Part shown: one piece after another, positions 31,538 through 40,472 of the stretch
Layout of the letters: each line of letters starts with the position of its first letter
Position numbering within the stretch: position 1 is the first letter of the stretch
NCBI GenBank assembly: GCA_017474925.1
Contig: JAFVGN010000002.1
Coordinates: forward strand, 1-41,661
Reading direction: 5' to 3'
From: Prevotella sp.
Lineage (GTDB): Bacteria > Bacteroidota > Bacteroidia > Bacteroidales > Bacteroidaceae
Length of the DNA: 41,661 nucleotides
Made by a program: the position numbers and the translations under genes
The notes under the pieces: model-generated
Seen by the model: the letters and a program-made list of their open reading frames with translations, nothing else
The model's database searches: none
What the model was told of the DNA's origin: nothing

Positions 31538-31621
31538 ATGAAAAAAAAGACATTTATTGAAGGTTTAGTATTGGGATTGGCGTGTGGCGCTTTTGCTGCA
31601 TGTTTGTTCTATTTGTTGTAA
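31538..31621 (+). CDS. 27-residue single-span membrane peptide between ftsY and rimO
   Basis: A short frame starting MKKKTFIEGLVLGLACGA and ending in CLFYLL: three lysines, then one hydrophobic span of about 20 residues with small residues (Gly, Ala) on one face and two Cys. It starts 6 bases after the ftsY stop and ends 18 bases before rimO, filling the gap in an otherwise tight operon. The AAGG ahead of the ATG (31531-31534) could be a weak ribosome-binding site. I recognise no family. It looks like a real small membrane protein but could also be chance. Confidence 0.55.
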   Translation: MKKKTFIEGLVLGLACGAFAACLFYLL

Positions 31622-31639
31622 GAAACAACACGCAGGATT

Positions 31640-32935
31640 TTGAAAACAATAGATTTTATATCGCTTGGATGTTCGAAGAATCTCGTTGACAGCGAGATGC
31701 TAATGGGACTGATGGAGGCTAACGGCTATCAGTGTACGCACGATAGCGATGCCACCCATGGCGAAATTGTTGTTATCAATACCTGCGGCTTCATCAACGA
31801 TGCCAAGGAAGAAAGCATCAATACCATCCTGGAGTTTGCGCAGGCAAAGACAGAGGGACGCATTGAGGGACTCTACGTCATGGGGTGTCTTTCAGAGCGT
31901 TATCTGGCAGAATTGGAACAAGAGATTCCTGAGGTGGACGGATGGTATGGGAAGTTCAACTATAAGCAACTGTTGAACGACCTCAAAGGAGAGAATTATC
32001 AGGCTTGTGAAGGTAAGCGCCACATCACTACGCCACGTCATTATGCCTACTTGAAAATCAGCGAGGGCTGCGACCGGCATTGTGCCTATTGTGCTATCCC
32101 TCTAATTACTGGTAGGCATCAAAGTCGTCCGATGGATGAAATTCTTGACGAAGTACGTCAGCTTGTCAAGGGTGGCACCAAGGAGTTTCAGGTCATTGCC
32201 CAGGAACTGACCTATTATGGTATAGATATTGACGGCAAGCAGCATATTGCCGAACTGATAGAGCAGATGGCCGATATCGAAGGTGTCGAGTGGATACGCC
32301 TCCACTATGCCTATCCGACCCATTTCCCTTGGGAACTGCTTCGCGTGATGCGTGAGAAGAATAATGTGTGTAACTATCTTGACATCGCCTTGCAGCACAT
32401 CTCTGACCGCATGCTTGCCCGCATGCAGCGTCATGTGACAAGAGAGGAAACATACGAGCTGATTCGTCGTTTACGCGATGAGGTACCAGGAATCCATCTC
32501 CGCACCACCTTGATGGTTGGTTTCCCAGGTGAGACGGAAGAAGACTTCAGGGAGTTGCTTGAGTTCACCAAGTGGGCCCGATTTGAACGCATGGGCGCTT
32601 TTGCCTATTCAAACGAAGAGGGTACTTATTCTGCCTCGCACTATGTGGACGATGTGCCTTCAGAGGTGAAACAGCAGCGACTTGACAAGTTGATGCGTGT
32701 CCAGCAGAATATTTCTGCTGAGATAGAGGCAGGAAAAATAGGGGAAATCCTCCGTGTGATAATAGACCGTCAGGAGGGTGACTGGTATGTTGGCCGTACA
32801 GAGTTCTGCTCACCAGAGGTCGATCCAGAGGTGCTGATACCTGTGACTGATGCCAATCTGACAATAGGCGAGTTCTATGATGCCTGCATAACGGATGCCG
32901 AAGAGTTTGACTTATATGCGACGACAAGACTATGA
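31640..32935 (+). CDS. rimO: Ribosomal protein S12 methylthiotransferase RimO
   Basis: The 431-residue radical SAM enzyme adds a methylthio group to an Asp of ribosomal protein S12. The N-terminal cluster is held by Cys11, Cys49 and Cys83; the radical SAM cluster by Cys144-x3-Cys148-x2-Cys151 (CDRHCAYC); a TRAM domain closes the protein. The start is a TTG at 31640: the family N-terminus (KTIDFISLGCSKNLVDSE) begins right there and no ATG fits; AGGA at 31634-31637 may help. Its stop overlaps the next HU gene by 4 bases (ATGA). Confidence 0.95.
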   Translation: MKTIDFISLGCSKNLVDSEMLMGLMEANGYQCTHDSDATHGEIVVINTCGFINDAKEESINTILEFAQAKTEGRIEGLYVMGCLSERYLAELEQEIPEVDGWYGKFNYKQLLNDLKGENYQACEGKRHITTPRHYAYLKISEGCDRHCAYCAIPLITGRHQSRPMDEILDEVRQLVKGGTKEFQVIAQELTYYGIDIDGKQHIAELIEQMADIEGVEWIRLHYAYPTHFPWELLRVMREKNNVCNYLDIALQHISDRMLARMQRHVTREETYELIRRLRDEVPGIHLRTTLMVGFPGETEEDFRELLEFTKWARFERMGAFAYSNEEGTYSASHYVDDVPSEVKQQRLDKLMRVQQNISAEIEAGKIGEILRVIIDRQEGDWYVGRTEFCSPEVDPEVLIPVTDANLTIGEFYDACITDAEEFDLYATTRL

Positions 32936-33216
32936 ATAACAAGGAATTTATTGCCGAACTAGCTGAGCGGACAGGTTATAGTCTGAAGGATACCCAAAAG
33001 CTGGTGAATAATATCATCAATGCTATGGGTGATGCCTTTCAGGAAGACAATAGTGTTCAGGTGCCTAATTTTGGAACCTTTGAGGCGAAGAAGAAGATGG
33101 AACGTATCATCGTCAATCCCTCTTCTGGGCAGCGTATGCTTGTTCCACCCAAATTGGTGCTGAACTTCAAACCCAATCAGAACTGGAAAGATAAACTGAA
33201 GGGAGGACAGGTGTGA
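32932..33216 (+). CDS. HU-family DNA-binding protein, short form
   Basis: The 94-residue protein is a plain DNABII protein: N-terminal helices (NKEFIAELAERTGYSLKDTQKLVNNIINAMGDAF), then the saddle VQVPNFGTFEAKKKMERIIVNPSSGQRMLVPPKLVLNFKPNQ. Residues around Asn-Pro form the DNA-bending arm. It overlaps rimO by 4 bases and the next gene by 4 bases, so three proteins are translationally coupled. It may form a heterodimer with the HU domain of the following membrane-bound protein. Confidence 0.93.
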   Translation: MNNKEFIAELAERTGYSLKDTQKLVNNIINAMGDAFQEDNSVQVPNFGTFEAKKKMERIIVNPSSGQRMLVPPKLVLNFKPNQNWKDKLKGGQV

Positions 33217-34544
33217 TGGGAAAGCTGACTATTCAGGAGATTGCTGCCGTTCTGGTGACGAAGAATGGCTTGGAGAAACGCGAAGCCAATCAGTTTGCTT
33301 CTGTTATGTTTGCCCTTATTCAGGAACGGCTGGAAATTGATCAGTTGGTAAAGGTGAAAGGGCTTGGTACGTTTAAGATTATCGATGTTGAAGCGCGCGA
33401 GAGTGTCAGTGTGCGTACAGGTGAGCGTGTTACCATCAGCGGACATGCCAAGGTGTCCTTTATTCCTGATGCTACTATGAAGGAACTGGTAAACAAGCCC
33501 TTTTCACAATTCGAGACCGTTGTGCTCAATGACGGGGTGGAATTCTCAGACATGAAAATGCAGAGCAGCGATAATGACGAAGAGGATATTCTGGAGGAAA
33601 CGAATACAATCCCAGAATCGCTTTCTGAGGAAGCTGTAAACGAAGAGCCTGTAGAAGAACCTGCCCCTGTAGCGGCGGAAGTCGTGGAGGAAGCAACTGC
33701 CTCTGTTGTGGCGGAAGTCGTGGAGGAAGCAGCAGCCCCTGTAGCGGAAACGGAGGTGGAAGAGCCTGTTGCTCTCATGGAAGTTCAAGAGGAGCAACCA
33801 GCCCTTGTCGTGGAAACTGAGGTGGAAGAGCCTGCATCCATTGCAGAGGAAGAACAAGAAGACGAACAAATAGCTGATGAGGAGGATAAAGAGGAGGAAA
33901 AACTGATGGAAGAACCAAAATCTGCGCTTGTCTCAGAAACAGTCGAGGAGCGTGCTGAAGAATCTTATTCTGACGAAGAAGATGGTTCCCAATGTTCAGG
34001 AGGTCATAGAATCCTGGTTGTACTGGGCGTCTTGGCGCTGATGGCAGCCTCTGCGGTGGGAGGTTATTATTTGGGCAGACAGAATAGTCCTGCTGTTAAG
34101 ATAGTTCCTGACACGGTGGTTGTTCACGATACCATTACGGCTCCCCAGACAATCCCGTCACATGACGCGAAGGACGTACCAGATGCAGAACCTGTTAAAC
34201 TGGTTCCTGCCAAAGAGGCAGAGAAAGTAGAGCCGATTTCAGGACTTTCAAGAAGAGAACCAGCCGAACTGGCGTCCTCAAAGTCAGAAACTGCCACAGA
34301 GTCTGTCGACAAGTATTCCCAGAAGGATGCTCGCGTACGCCTGGGAGCTTATCGTATTGTGGGGCTCGATCATGAGGTGAAGGTGCAAGCTGGTCAAACT
34401 TTCTATGGTATCTGTAGGGCAAATCTTGGGCCTGACATGGAGTGTTATGTTGAAGTGTATAATGATTTGCCAAGCAATCCGACGATTAAGGAGGGCCAGA
34501 TTATCAAAATTCCCAAATTGCAGCTTAAGAAGAAACGCAAGTAA
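33213..34544 (+). CDS. Membrane-spanning HU-LysM fusion protein
   Basis: The 443-residue protein has four parts. Residues 1-95 are an HU/DNABII domain (VKVKGLGTFKIIDVEARESVSVRTGERV, FIPDATMKELVN). Residues 120-258 are an acidic, Val/Glu/Pro/Ala-rich linker with imperfect repeats of VVEE and VEEP. Residues 267-288 form a single membrane span (ILVVLGVLALMAASAVGGYY). Residues 389-436 are a LysM domain (VKVQAGQTFYGICRANLG, then NPTIKEGQIIKIP), which binds peptidoglycan. With the HU part in the cytoplasm and LysM in the periplasm, the protein could tie DNA to the wall. The topology is inferred from the single span. It is the last gene of the ftsY operon; a terminator follows. Confidence 0.9.
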   Translation: MMGKLTIQEIAAVLVTKNGLEKREANQFASVMFALIQERLEIDQLVKVKGLGTFKIIDVEARESVSVRTGERVTISGHAKVSFIPDATMKELVNKPFSQFETVVLNDGVEFSDMKMQSSDNDEEDILEETNTIPESLSEEAVNEEPVEEPAPVAAEVVEEATASVVAEVVEEAAAPVAETEVEEPVALMEVQEEQPALVVETEVEEPASIAEEEQEDEQIADEEDKEEEKLMEEPKSALVSETVEERAEESYSDEEDGSQCSGGHRILVVLGVLALMAASAVGGYYLGRQNSPAVKIVPDTVVVHDTITAPQTIPSHDAKDVPDAEPVKLVPAKEAEKVEPISGLSRREPAELASSKSETATESVDKYSQKDARVRLGAYRIVGLDHEVKVQAGQTFYGICRANLGPDMECYVEVYNDLPSNPTIKEGQIIKIPKLQLKKKRK

Positions 34545-34560
34545 AATAGTAAGAATATGA

Positions 34561-34595
34561 AAGTTTCCTAAAATAAAGTTTTGGGAAACTTTTTT
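34561..34595 (+). terminator. Terminator of the ftsY operon
   Basis: AAGTTTCC (34561-34568) pairs with GGAAACTT (34584-34591), followed by a T-run to 34595. Confidence 0.8.
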
Positions 34596-34641
34596 AATAT
34601 TATTTAGGCATGAAAACGTGCGTAATAAGAGAGGAAATGAG

Positions 34642-34649
34642 TACTTTTG
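34642..34649 (+). promoter_or_regulatory. Promoter (-7 element) of the Bat operon
   Basis: TACTTTTG fits TAnnTTTG, 46 bases before the moxR-type gene. No clear -33 TTTG is seen at the usual distance. Confidence 0.55.
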
Positions 34650-34695
34650 CAGCCAATTAAGAGTAAAAAAGCTAAAAGGTAAATAATAAAGAATT

Positions 34696-35691
34696 ATGGC
34701 AGAAGCTATTGACATCCGTGAGTTGAACATCCGGATAGAACAACAGAGTGGATTCGTGACCAATTTGGTGACGGGAATGGATCAGGTAATCGTAGGACAA
34801 AAACATTTGGTAGACTCTCTTCTGATAGGACTGCTGAGTGATGGAAATATCCTTTTGGAAGGAGTCCCTGGCCTGGCAAAGACCCTGGCCATCAAGACTT
34901 TGTCGCAGCTGATAGATGCTACGTACAGCCGCATTCAGTTCACTCCTGACCTGTTGCCAGCTGACGTGACAGGTACTATGATTTATTCGCAGAAGGAAGA
35001 GAAGTTCCAGGTGAAACGAGGCCCCGTGTTTGCCAATTTCGTGTTGGCTGATGAAATAAACCGTGCTCCCGCTAAGGTACAGAGTGCATTATTGGAGGCT
35101 ATGCAGGAAAAACAGGTGACCATTGGCAGCGACACCTTCGATTTGCCGAATCCCTTCTTGGTGATGGCAACCCAGAACCCCATTGAGCAGGAGGGTACTT
35201 ATCCGCTCCCTGAGGCTCAGATGGACCGTTTCATGCTGAAGGTAGTTATTGGCTATCCCACTATTGACGAGGAGAAGAAGATTATCCGCGAGAATATTGC
35301 TGGCGGACTGCCCAAGGTAACGCCAGTCACCAGTGCAGCCGAGATTGTGAAGGCGCGTTCCGTCGTGCGTGAGGTCTATTTGGACGAGAAGATTGAGCAA
35401 TACATTGCCGACATCGTTTTTGCCACACGTTATCCTGATCGCTATGGTTTGAAGGATATGAAGGAAATGATTTCCTTTGGTGGTTCTCCCCGTGCCTCCA
35501 TCAATCTGGCCAAGGCAGCCCGTGCCTACGCCTTCATCAAGCGCCGTGGCTATGTGGTGCCTGAGGATGTGCGTGCCGTGGCCCATGACGTGCTTCGCCA
35601 CCGCATAGGCTTGACCTATGAGGCTGAAGCCAGCAATGTGACCAGTGAGGAAATTGTCAGCAAGATTATCAATAAGGTTGAAGTTCCTTAA
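34696..35691 (+). CDS. MoxR-family AAA+ ATPase of the Bat operon
   Basis: The 331-residue protein is a MoxR chaperone ATPase: Walker A GVPGLAKT (56-63), Walker B FVLADEINRAP, sensor MATQNPIEQEGTYPLPEAQMDRFM, and a C-terminal helical lid. MoxR proteins work with VWA-domain proteins, which are encoded downstream. Its stop TAA overlaps the next ATG by one base (TAATG). Cytoplasmic. Confidence 0.93.
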   Translation: MAEAIDIRELNIRIEQQSGFVTNLVTGMDQVIVGQKHLVDSLLIGLLSDGNILLEGVPGLAKTLAIKTLSQLIDATYSRIQFTPDLLPADVTGTMIYSQKEEKFQVKRGPVFANFVLADEINRAPAKVQSALLEAMQEKQVTIGSDTFDLPNPFLVMATQNPIEQEGTYPLPEAQMDRFMLKVVIGYPTIDEEKKIIRENIAGGLPKVTPVTSAAEIVKARSVVREVYLDEKIEQYIADIVFATRYPDRYGLKDMKEMISFGGSPRASINLAKAARAYAFIKRRGYVVPEDVRAVAHDVLRHRIGLTYEAEASNVTSEEIVSKIINKVEVP

Positions 35692-36560
35692 TGGAAACAT
35701 CTGAGATCATAAAGAAAGTACGGAAGATAGAGATTAAGGCTCGAGGCCTCAGCTCCAATGTCTTTGCTGGGCAATACCATTCTGCCTTCAAGGGTAGGGG
35801 TATGGCTTTCAGCGAAGTGCGTGAGTATCAGTATGGTGACGATGTCCGCGACATCGACTGGAATGTGACAGCCCGTTTTCACCGTCCCTACGTCAAGGTC
35901 TTTGAGGAAGAGCGTGAGTTGACCGTCATGTTGCTTATCGATGTCAGCGGCTCGCTGGACTTTGGCACCCAGCGTCAGATGAAGCGCGACATGGTGACGG
36001 AAATAGCAGCGACACTTGCATTCTCTGCTATCCAGAACAACGACAAGATAGGCGTGGTGTTCTTTTCTGACCGCATCGAGAAGTACATTCCTCCCAAGAA
36101 AGGCCGCAAGCACATACTTTATATTATCCGTGAGATGCTAGACTTCAAGCCTGAGTCCAAGCGGACTGACATCAAGCAGGCCCTGGAGTTCCTAACCAGC
36201 GTGTCGAAGCGCCGCTGCACCGCTTTTGTGCTGAGCGACTTCTACGACCGTCAGGACTTCCTGCAGCCCCTTCAGATAGCCAATCGCAAGCACGATGTGG
36301 TGGCTTTGCAGGTGTACGATATCAGGGCTCGTGAATTGCCTGATATTGGACTGATGCGCGTCGTGGACGCAGAGACTGGTTTTGAGCAGTACATTGACAC
36401 GTCGAGCAGACGCTTGCGAGAGGCGCACGAGAAGTATTGGCGCCAATGCCAGGGCCAGTTGCGCGAGACGATGAATAAGAGTAATGTCGACTTGGTCAGC
36501 ATCGCGACCAACGAAGATTACGTGAAAGCACTGCTAATGCTCTTTAAACAACGAAGCTGA
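35691..36560 (+). CDS. DUF58 domain protein of the Bat operon
   Basis: The 289-residue protein has the DUF58 signature GRGMAFSEVREYQYGDDVRDIDWNVTARFHRPYVKVFEEERE (about 36-76), followed by a VWA-like fold with the DxSxS metal site DVSGS (84-88). No membrane span. In this operon type DUF58 proteins are thought to be MoxR partners. Both ends overlap neighbours by one base, so translation is coupled. Confidence 0.92.
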   Translation: METSEIIKKVRKIEIKARGLSSNVFAGQYHSAFKGRGMAFSEVREYQYGDDVRDIDWNVTARFHRPYVKVFEEERELTVMLLIDVSGSLDFGTQRQMKRDMVTEIAATLAFSAIQNNDKIGVVFFSDRIEKYIPPKKGRKHILYIIREMLDFKPESKRTDIKQALEFLTSVSKRRCTAFVLSDFYDRQDFLQPLQIANRKHDVVALQVYDIRARELPDIGLMRVVDAETGFEQYIDTSSRRLREAHEKYWRQCQGQLRETMNKSNVDLVSIATNEDYVKALLMLFKQRS

Positions 36561-37615
36561 TGAAGAGAATAATGATTCTTGTGGTCTTGGCGGCTCATAC
36601 GCTGTTAGGTCTTGCCCAGTCGGGCATAGAGGCCAAGATAGACCCTATAGAGATGATGATTGGCGAGCAGGCTACGGTTACGCTGACTGTGCAGGCTGGT
36701 GAGGATGCAAAGGTGGAATGGCCACAGTTGAAGTCTCGTCAGCTGCTGGTTCCTGGTGTCGAGGTGATAGCCACAAAGAAAGGCCCCGATAGTGGAACAA
36801 CCCAGACCATGACCGTTGTGCTGACATCCTTTGACGGTAATCTCTACCACCTGCCTCCCTTCGAGGTGAAGGTCAATGGCAAGGAGCTGAAAAGTGCAGA
36901 CCTGGCCTTGAAAGTCATTGAGATGGAGGTGGATACCACGCAGCTTGACAAGTTCTTTGGTCCTAAGGATGTCCAGGACAACCCGTTCCAGTGGAGCGAC
37001 TGGGCACCGTCATTCTGGCTCAGCCTGCTGATGCTGGTGCTGATAGCCCTGGTCTATTACCTCTATCTGCGCTTGCGCGACAATAAGCCCGTCATCGCTC
37101 ACATCAAGATTGTGAAGCGGCTGTTGCCCCATCAGAAAGCCATGAAGGAGATTGAGCAGATCAAGGCCGACAAGATGGTCTCTGCTGAGAATCCCAAGGA
37201 GTATTACACCAAACTGACTGACACGCTGCGCAAGTATATTGAAGAGCGCTATGGCTTCTCGGCAATGGAGATGACCAGTACGGAAATTATTGACCGTCTG
37301 ATGTCAACAGACGACAAGCAGAGTCTGGATGAGTTGCGCCAGCTGTTTATGACTGCAGACCTTGTGAAATTTGCCAAGTACTCGACGATGATAAACGAGA
37401 ACGACGCCAACCTGGTGAACGCCATCGACTTCATCAACCAGACCAAGCTCGAGAATCAGCCTGTCGAGGAAATACAGAAGCCCCAGTTGTCAGAGACTGA
37501 CCAGCGTTCGCAGAGGGAGCGCCGTGTGCTGAAGATTGTCATTTGGAGCATTTTCACGCTGATTGTCGTGCTCTTCTGCTACATCGTCTACAGCGTATTC
37601 CAGTTGCTGATATAG
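36560..37615 (+). CDS. Membrane protein of the Bat operon, unnamed
   Basis: The 351-residue protein starts with a signal peptide (KRIMILVVLAAHTLLGLAQ). Residues 20-140 are a periplasmic beta-rich part (IEMMIGEQATVTLTVQ..., similar in style to BatD). A membrane span lies at about 153-171 (FWLSLLMLVLIALVYYLYL). A cytoplasmic helical part follows (residues 175-325, including EYYTKLTDTLRKYIEERYGFSAMEMTSTEIIDRL), and a second span near the C-terminus (IWSIFTLIVVLFCYIVYSVFQLLI). Such proteins occur between DUF58 and batA in Bacteroidetes. The exact role is unknown; the layout suggests a link between periplasmic and cytoplasmic Bat components. Confidence 0.8.
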   Translation: MKRIMILVVLAAHTLLGLAQSGIEAKIDPIEMMIGEQATVTLTVQAGEDAKVEWPQLKSRQLLVPGVEVIATKKGPDSGTTQTMTVVLTSFDGNLYHLPPFEVKVNGKELKSADLALKVIEMEVDTTQLDKFFGPKDVQDNPFQWSDWAPSFWLSLLMLVLIALVYYLYLRLRDNKPVIAHIKIVKRLLPHQKAMKEIEQIKADKMVSAENPKEYYTKLTDTLRKYIEERYGFSAMEMTSTEIIDRLMSTDDKQSLDELRQLFMTADLVKFAKYSTMINENDANLVNAIDFINQTKLENQPVEEIQKPQLSETDQRSQRERRVLKIVIWSIFTLIVVLFCYIVYSVFQLLI

Positions 37616-37660
37616 TCATCGTCAAGTTCAAAACTCAACGCTCAACGTTCAAGAAAGAAT

Positions 37661-38662
37661 ATGGAATTTGCCAATAAAGAATATCTGTTGCTGTTGTTCT
37701 TGCTGATACCCTATATCGTATGGTATCTGATGTACAGGAAGAAGAGCGAACCCACCATGAGGATGAGCGATACCAACGTCTATCGCTTTGCTCCCCGTTC
37801 GTGGAAGGTGACGCTGATGCCCCTGCAGCCCCTGCTTCGCATGGCCGTCTTCGTGCTGGTGGTGTTGGTGCTGGCCCGTCCGCAGACCCAGAACTCGTGG
37901 AAAAAGCAGACGGTAGAAGGTATTGACATCATGTTGGCGATGGATGTGTCGACCTCCATGCTGGCAGAAGACTTGAAGCCCAACCGCATAGAGGCTGCCA
38001 AGCTGGTGGCTGCCGAGTTCATCACAGGACGTCCTAACGACAATATAGGCCTGACCATTTTCGCTGGCGAGGCTTTTACGCAGTGTCCCATGACTACCGA
38101 TCATGCCTCACTGTTGAATCTGTTGCAGAGTGTGCGTACTGACATCGCAGCCCGCGGACTGATAGAAGACGGTACTGCCATTGGTATGGGTCTGGCTAAC
38201 GCCGTTTCCCGTCTCAAGGATTCGAAGGCCAAGAGCCGTGTGGTCATCTTGCTGACTGATGGCTCCAACAACCGTGGCGACCTGTCGCCAATGACGGCTG
38301 CCGAGATTGCCAAGAGCCTGGGCATCCGTGTCTATACCATTGGCGTTGGTACCAACAAGGTCGCTCCATACCCCATGCAGGTGGCTGGTGGCGTACAGTA
38401 TGTCAACATCCCTGTCGAGATAGATTCCAAGACCTTGAGGGAGATAGCCGAGGCTACGGATGGCGACTTCTACCGTGCTACCAACAACCGCGAGCTTCAG
38501 AACATCTACAAGGAAATCGACAAATTGGAGAAGTCGAAGCTGAATGTCAAGAAGTTCAGCAAGCGCTACGAGGCCTATCAGCCCTTTGCCATTGCTGCTG
38601 TCCTGCTGCTGTTGCTGGAAATCCTGCTGCGCATTACCATATTTAGAAAACTACCGTCATAG
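37661..38662 (+). CDS. batA: BatA, VWA-domain membrane protein
   Basis: The 333-residue protein has an N-terminal span (YLLLLFLLIPYIVWYLMY), a second span (LRMAVFVLVVLVLARP), a VWA domain with the metal site DVSTS (94-98) and LLTDGSNNRGDL, and a C-terminal span (AIAAVLLLLLEILLRITIF). Its close resemblance to the next protein (both with the SMLAED stretch after DxSxS) shows an old duplication. Bat proteins were named for a role in aerotolerance in Bacteroides; the mechanism is unknown. Confidence 0.92.
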   Translation: MEFANKEYLLLLFLLIPYIVWYLMYRKKSEPTMRMSDTNVYRFAPRSWKVTLMPLQPLLRMAVFVLVVLVLARPQTQNSWKKQTVEGIDIMLAMDVSTSMLAEDLKPNRIEAAKLVAAEFITGRPNDNIGLTIFAGEAFTQCPMTTDHASLLNLLQSVRTDIAARGLIEDGTAIGMGLANAVSRLKDSKAKSRVVILLTDGSNNRGDLSPMTAAEIAKSLGIRVYTIGVGTNKVAPYPMQVAGGVQYVNIPVEIDSKTLREIAEATDGDFYRATNNRELQNIYKEIDKLEKSKLNVKKFSKRYEAYQPFAIAAVLLLLLEILLRITIFRKLPS

Positions 38663-38675
38663 ACTGAAGAAAACT

Positions 38676-40418
38676 ATGTTTCGATTCGAAGACCCCATAT
38701 ATCTCTACCTGTTGGCAGTTGTTCCGCTGCTGTTCGTCATCCGCTGGTTGATGGTCCGCCAGCAGAAGAAACGCCTGCGTAAGTTTGGTGACCCAGCGCT
38801 GGTGCGCCAGTTGATGCCCGATGTGTCGCGTTTCCGTCCGGCAGTCAAGTTCTGGCTTCTGCTCGTTGCGTTGGCATTGCTCATTGTCATGGTGGCCCGT
38901 CCCCAGATGGGAACCAAGATCAGCCATGAGAAGCGGACGGGCATTGAAACCATCATCTGTATGGACATCAGCAATTCGATGCTGGCCGAAGATGTGGCTC
39001 CCAGTCGCCTGGATCGTGCCAAGATGATGGTAGAGAATCTGGTTGACCATTTCCATAATGACAAGATAGGCCTGATTGTCTTTGCTGGCGATGCTTTCGT
39101 CCAGCTGCCCATTACCAGCGACTATGTCTCAGCCAAGATGTTCCTGTCGAGTATCAGTCCTGCCATGATTGCTACACAGGGTACTGACATCGCTGCTGCC
39201 GTCAATATGGCCAGCCATAGTTTTACCCAGCAGGAAGGTGTGGGCAAGGCCATCATTGTCATCACCGATGGCGAGGACCATGAGGGTGGGGCCTTGGAGG
39301 CTGCTGCCGATGCGAAGGAGAACGGCATGCGAACCTATGTCCTTGGTGTCGGCTCGCCCGATGGAGCGCCTATTCCCACTGGCGATGGTGACTATATGAA
39401 GGACAATACTGGCCAGACGGTCATGACAGGACTCAACGAGGAAATGTGCCGTCAGCTGGCAGATGCAGGCGGCGGTGCCTACATCCATGTAGGAAACAAC
39501 ACCAACGCCCAGGAGCAGCTCGACCACGAGCTCGACAAGCTTGCCAAGAAGGAAATATCGTCAACCATCTATAGCGACTATGACGAACAGTTCCAGGCAG
39601 TGGGCATCATCGTGTTGCTGCTGCTTGTCATCGAGGTGTGTATCCTTGAAATCAAGAACCCTGTGCTGCGTCGTATCTCGCTGTTTGGCAAGACTGGGAA
39701 ACAGGCTGGCGCTGAGGCACGTACGGTGTCTCCGCGCATCGTGCTGCTGGTGGTGCTGCTTGCCTCCAACCTCTCGTTCCTCGTCTGTCATGCCCAAAAC
39801 GACCGCCAGCTGGTGCGCCAGGGCAACAAGCAGTACCGTCTGGGCAATGCCGGCGATGCTGAGGTGTCGTATCGTAAGGCTGTGGAGCGCAACCAGCGCA
39901 ACCCGCAGGCCAACTACAATCTGGGCAACGCCCTGATGCAACAGCGCAAGGACTCGCTGGCCACCATACAGTTCGAGAAGGCAGCCAAGCTGGAAACCAA
40001 TCCTCTGCGTCGTGCACAAGCTTACCATAACATTGGTGTCGTCTGCCAGCAGCACAAGCTCTATGCTGAGGCTATCGAGGCCTACAAAGAGTCACTGCGC
40101 AACAATCCTGCAGACCATGAGTCGCGCTACAATCTGGAGCTGTGCAAGCGCCAGCAGAAACAGCAGCAGAACCAGGATCAGCAGAACCAAGACCAGAAAA
40201 ATAAGGACAAGGATAAGCAGGACCAGCAGAATCAGGACCAGCAGAAGAAGGACGAACAAAAGCAGAACCAGGAGAAGCAGCAGGACAAGCAGCAGATGAG
40301 CAAGGAGAATGCCGAGCAGCTGCTGAATGCTGCCATACAGGAAGAAAAGAATACCCAGGAGCGTATGAAGAAGGCTCAGCAACAGCCTCACCGTCGCAGT
40401 CTTGAGAAGAACTGGTGA
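38676..40418 (+). CDS. Fused BatB-BatC: VWA domain plus TPR domain
   Basis: I start this 580-residue protein at the ATG at 38676 (MFRFEDPIYLYLLAVVPLLF), which gives the normal BatB N-terminus; an in-frame start 132 bases upstream would lie inside batA. Residues 1-326 are BatB: two N-terminal spans, VWA domain with DISNS (97-101), then a span at 307-326. A short cytoplasmic linker leads to a further span (353-373, VSPRIVLLVVLLASNLSFLVCHAQ), which looks like the former BatC signal peptide, then TPR units (376-490) and a Gln/Asn/Lys/Asp-rich low-complexity tail. BatB and BatC are separate genes in many Bacteroidetes. Confidence 0.88.
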   Translation: MFRFEDPIYLYLLAVVPLLFVIRWLMVRQQKKRLRKFGDPALVRQLMPDVSRFRPAVKFWLLLVALALLIVMVARPQMGTKISHEKRTGIETIICMDISNSMLAEDVAPSRLDRAKMMVENLVDHFHNDKIGLIVFAGDAFVQLPITSDYVSAKMFLSSISPAMIATQGTDIAAAVNMASHSFTQQEGVGKAIIVITDGEDHEGGALEAAADAKENGMRTYVLGVGSPDGAPIPTGDGDYMKDNTGQTVMTGLNEEMCRQLADAGGGAYIHVGNNTNAQEQLDHELDKLAKKEISSTIYSDYDEQFQAVGIIVLLLLVIEVCILEIKNPVLRRISLFGKTGKQAGAEARTVSPRIVLLVVLLASNLSFLVCHAQNDRQLVRQGNKQYRLGNAGDAEVSYRKAVERNQRNPQANYNLGNALMQQRKDSLATIQFEKAAKLETNPLRRAQAYHNIGVVCQQHKLYAEAIEAYKESLRNNPADHESRYNLELCKRQQKQQQNQDQQNQDQKNKDKDKQDQQNQDQQKKDEQKQNQEKQQDKQQMSKENAEQLLNAAIQEEKNTQERMKKAQQQPHRRSLEKNW

Positions 40419-40472
40419 TTTTTTTAATTTTGCTACCACATTTATTCGATGATGATAACGACATATAATAAT

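Noticed and set aside
38544-38675. Longer start for the BatB-BatC protein
   Set aside because: The added residues come from the other frame of the batA end and are Ser/Cys-rich nonsense; BatB proteins start at MFRFEDP-like sequences.
40092-40439. Leu/Val-rich minus-strand frame
   Set aside because: It is the antisense of the Gln/Lys/Asp-rich tail of the BatB-BatC protein.
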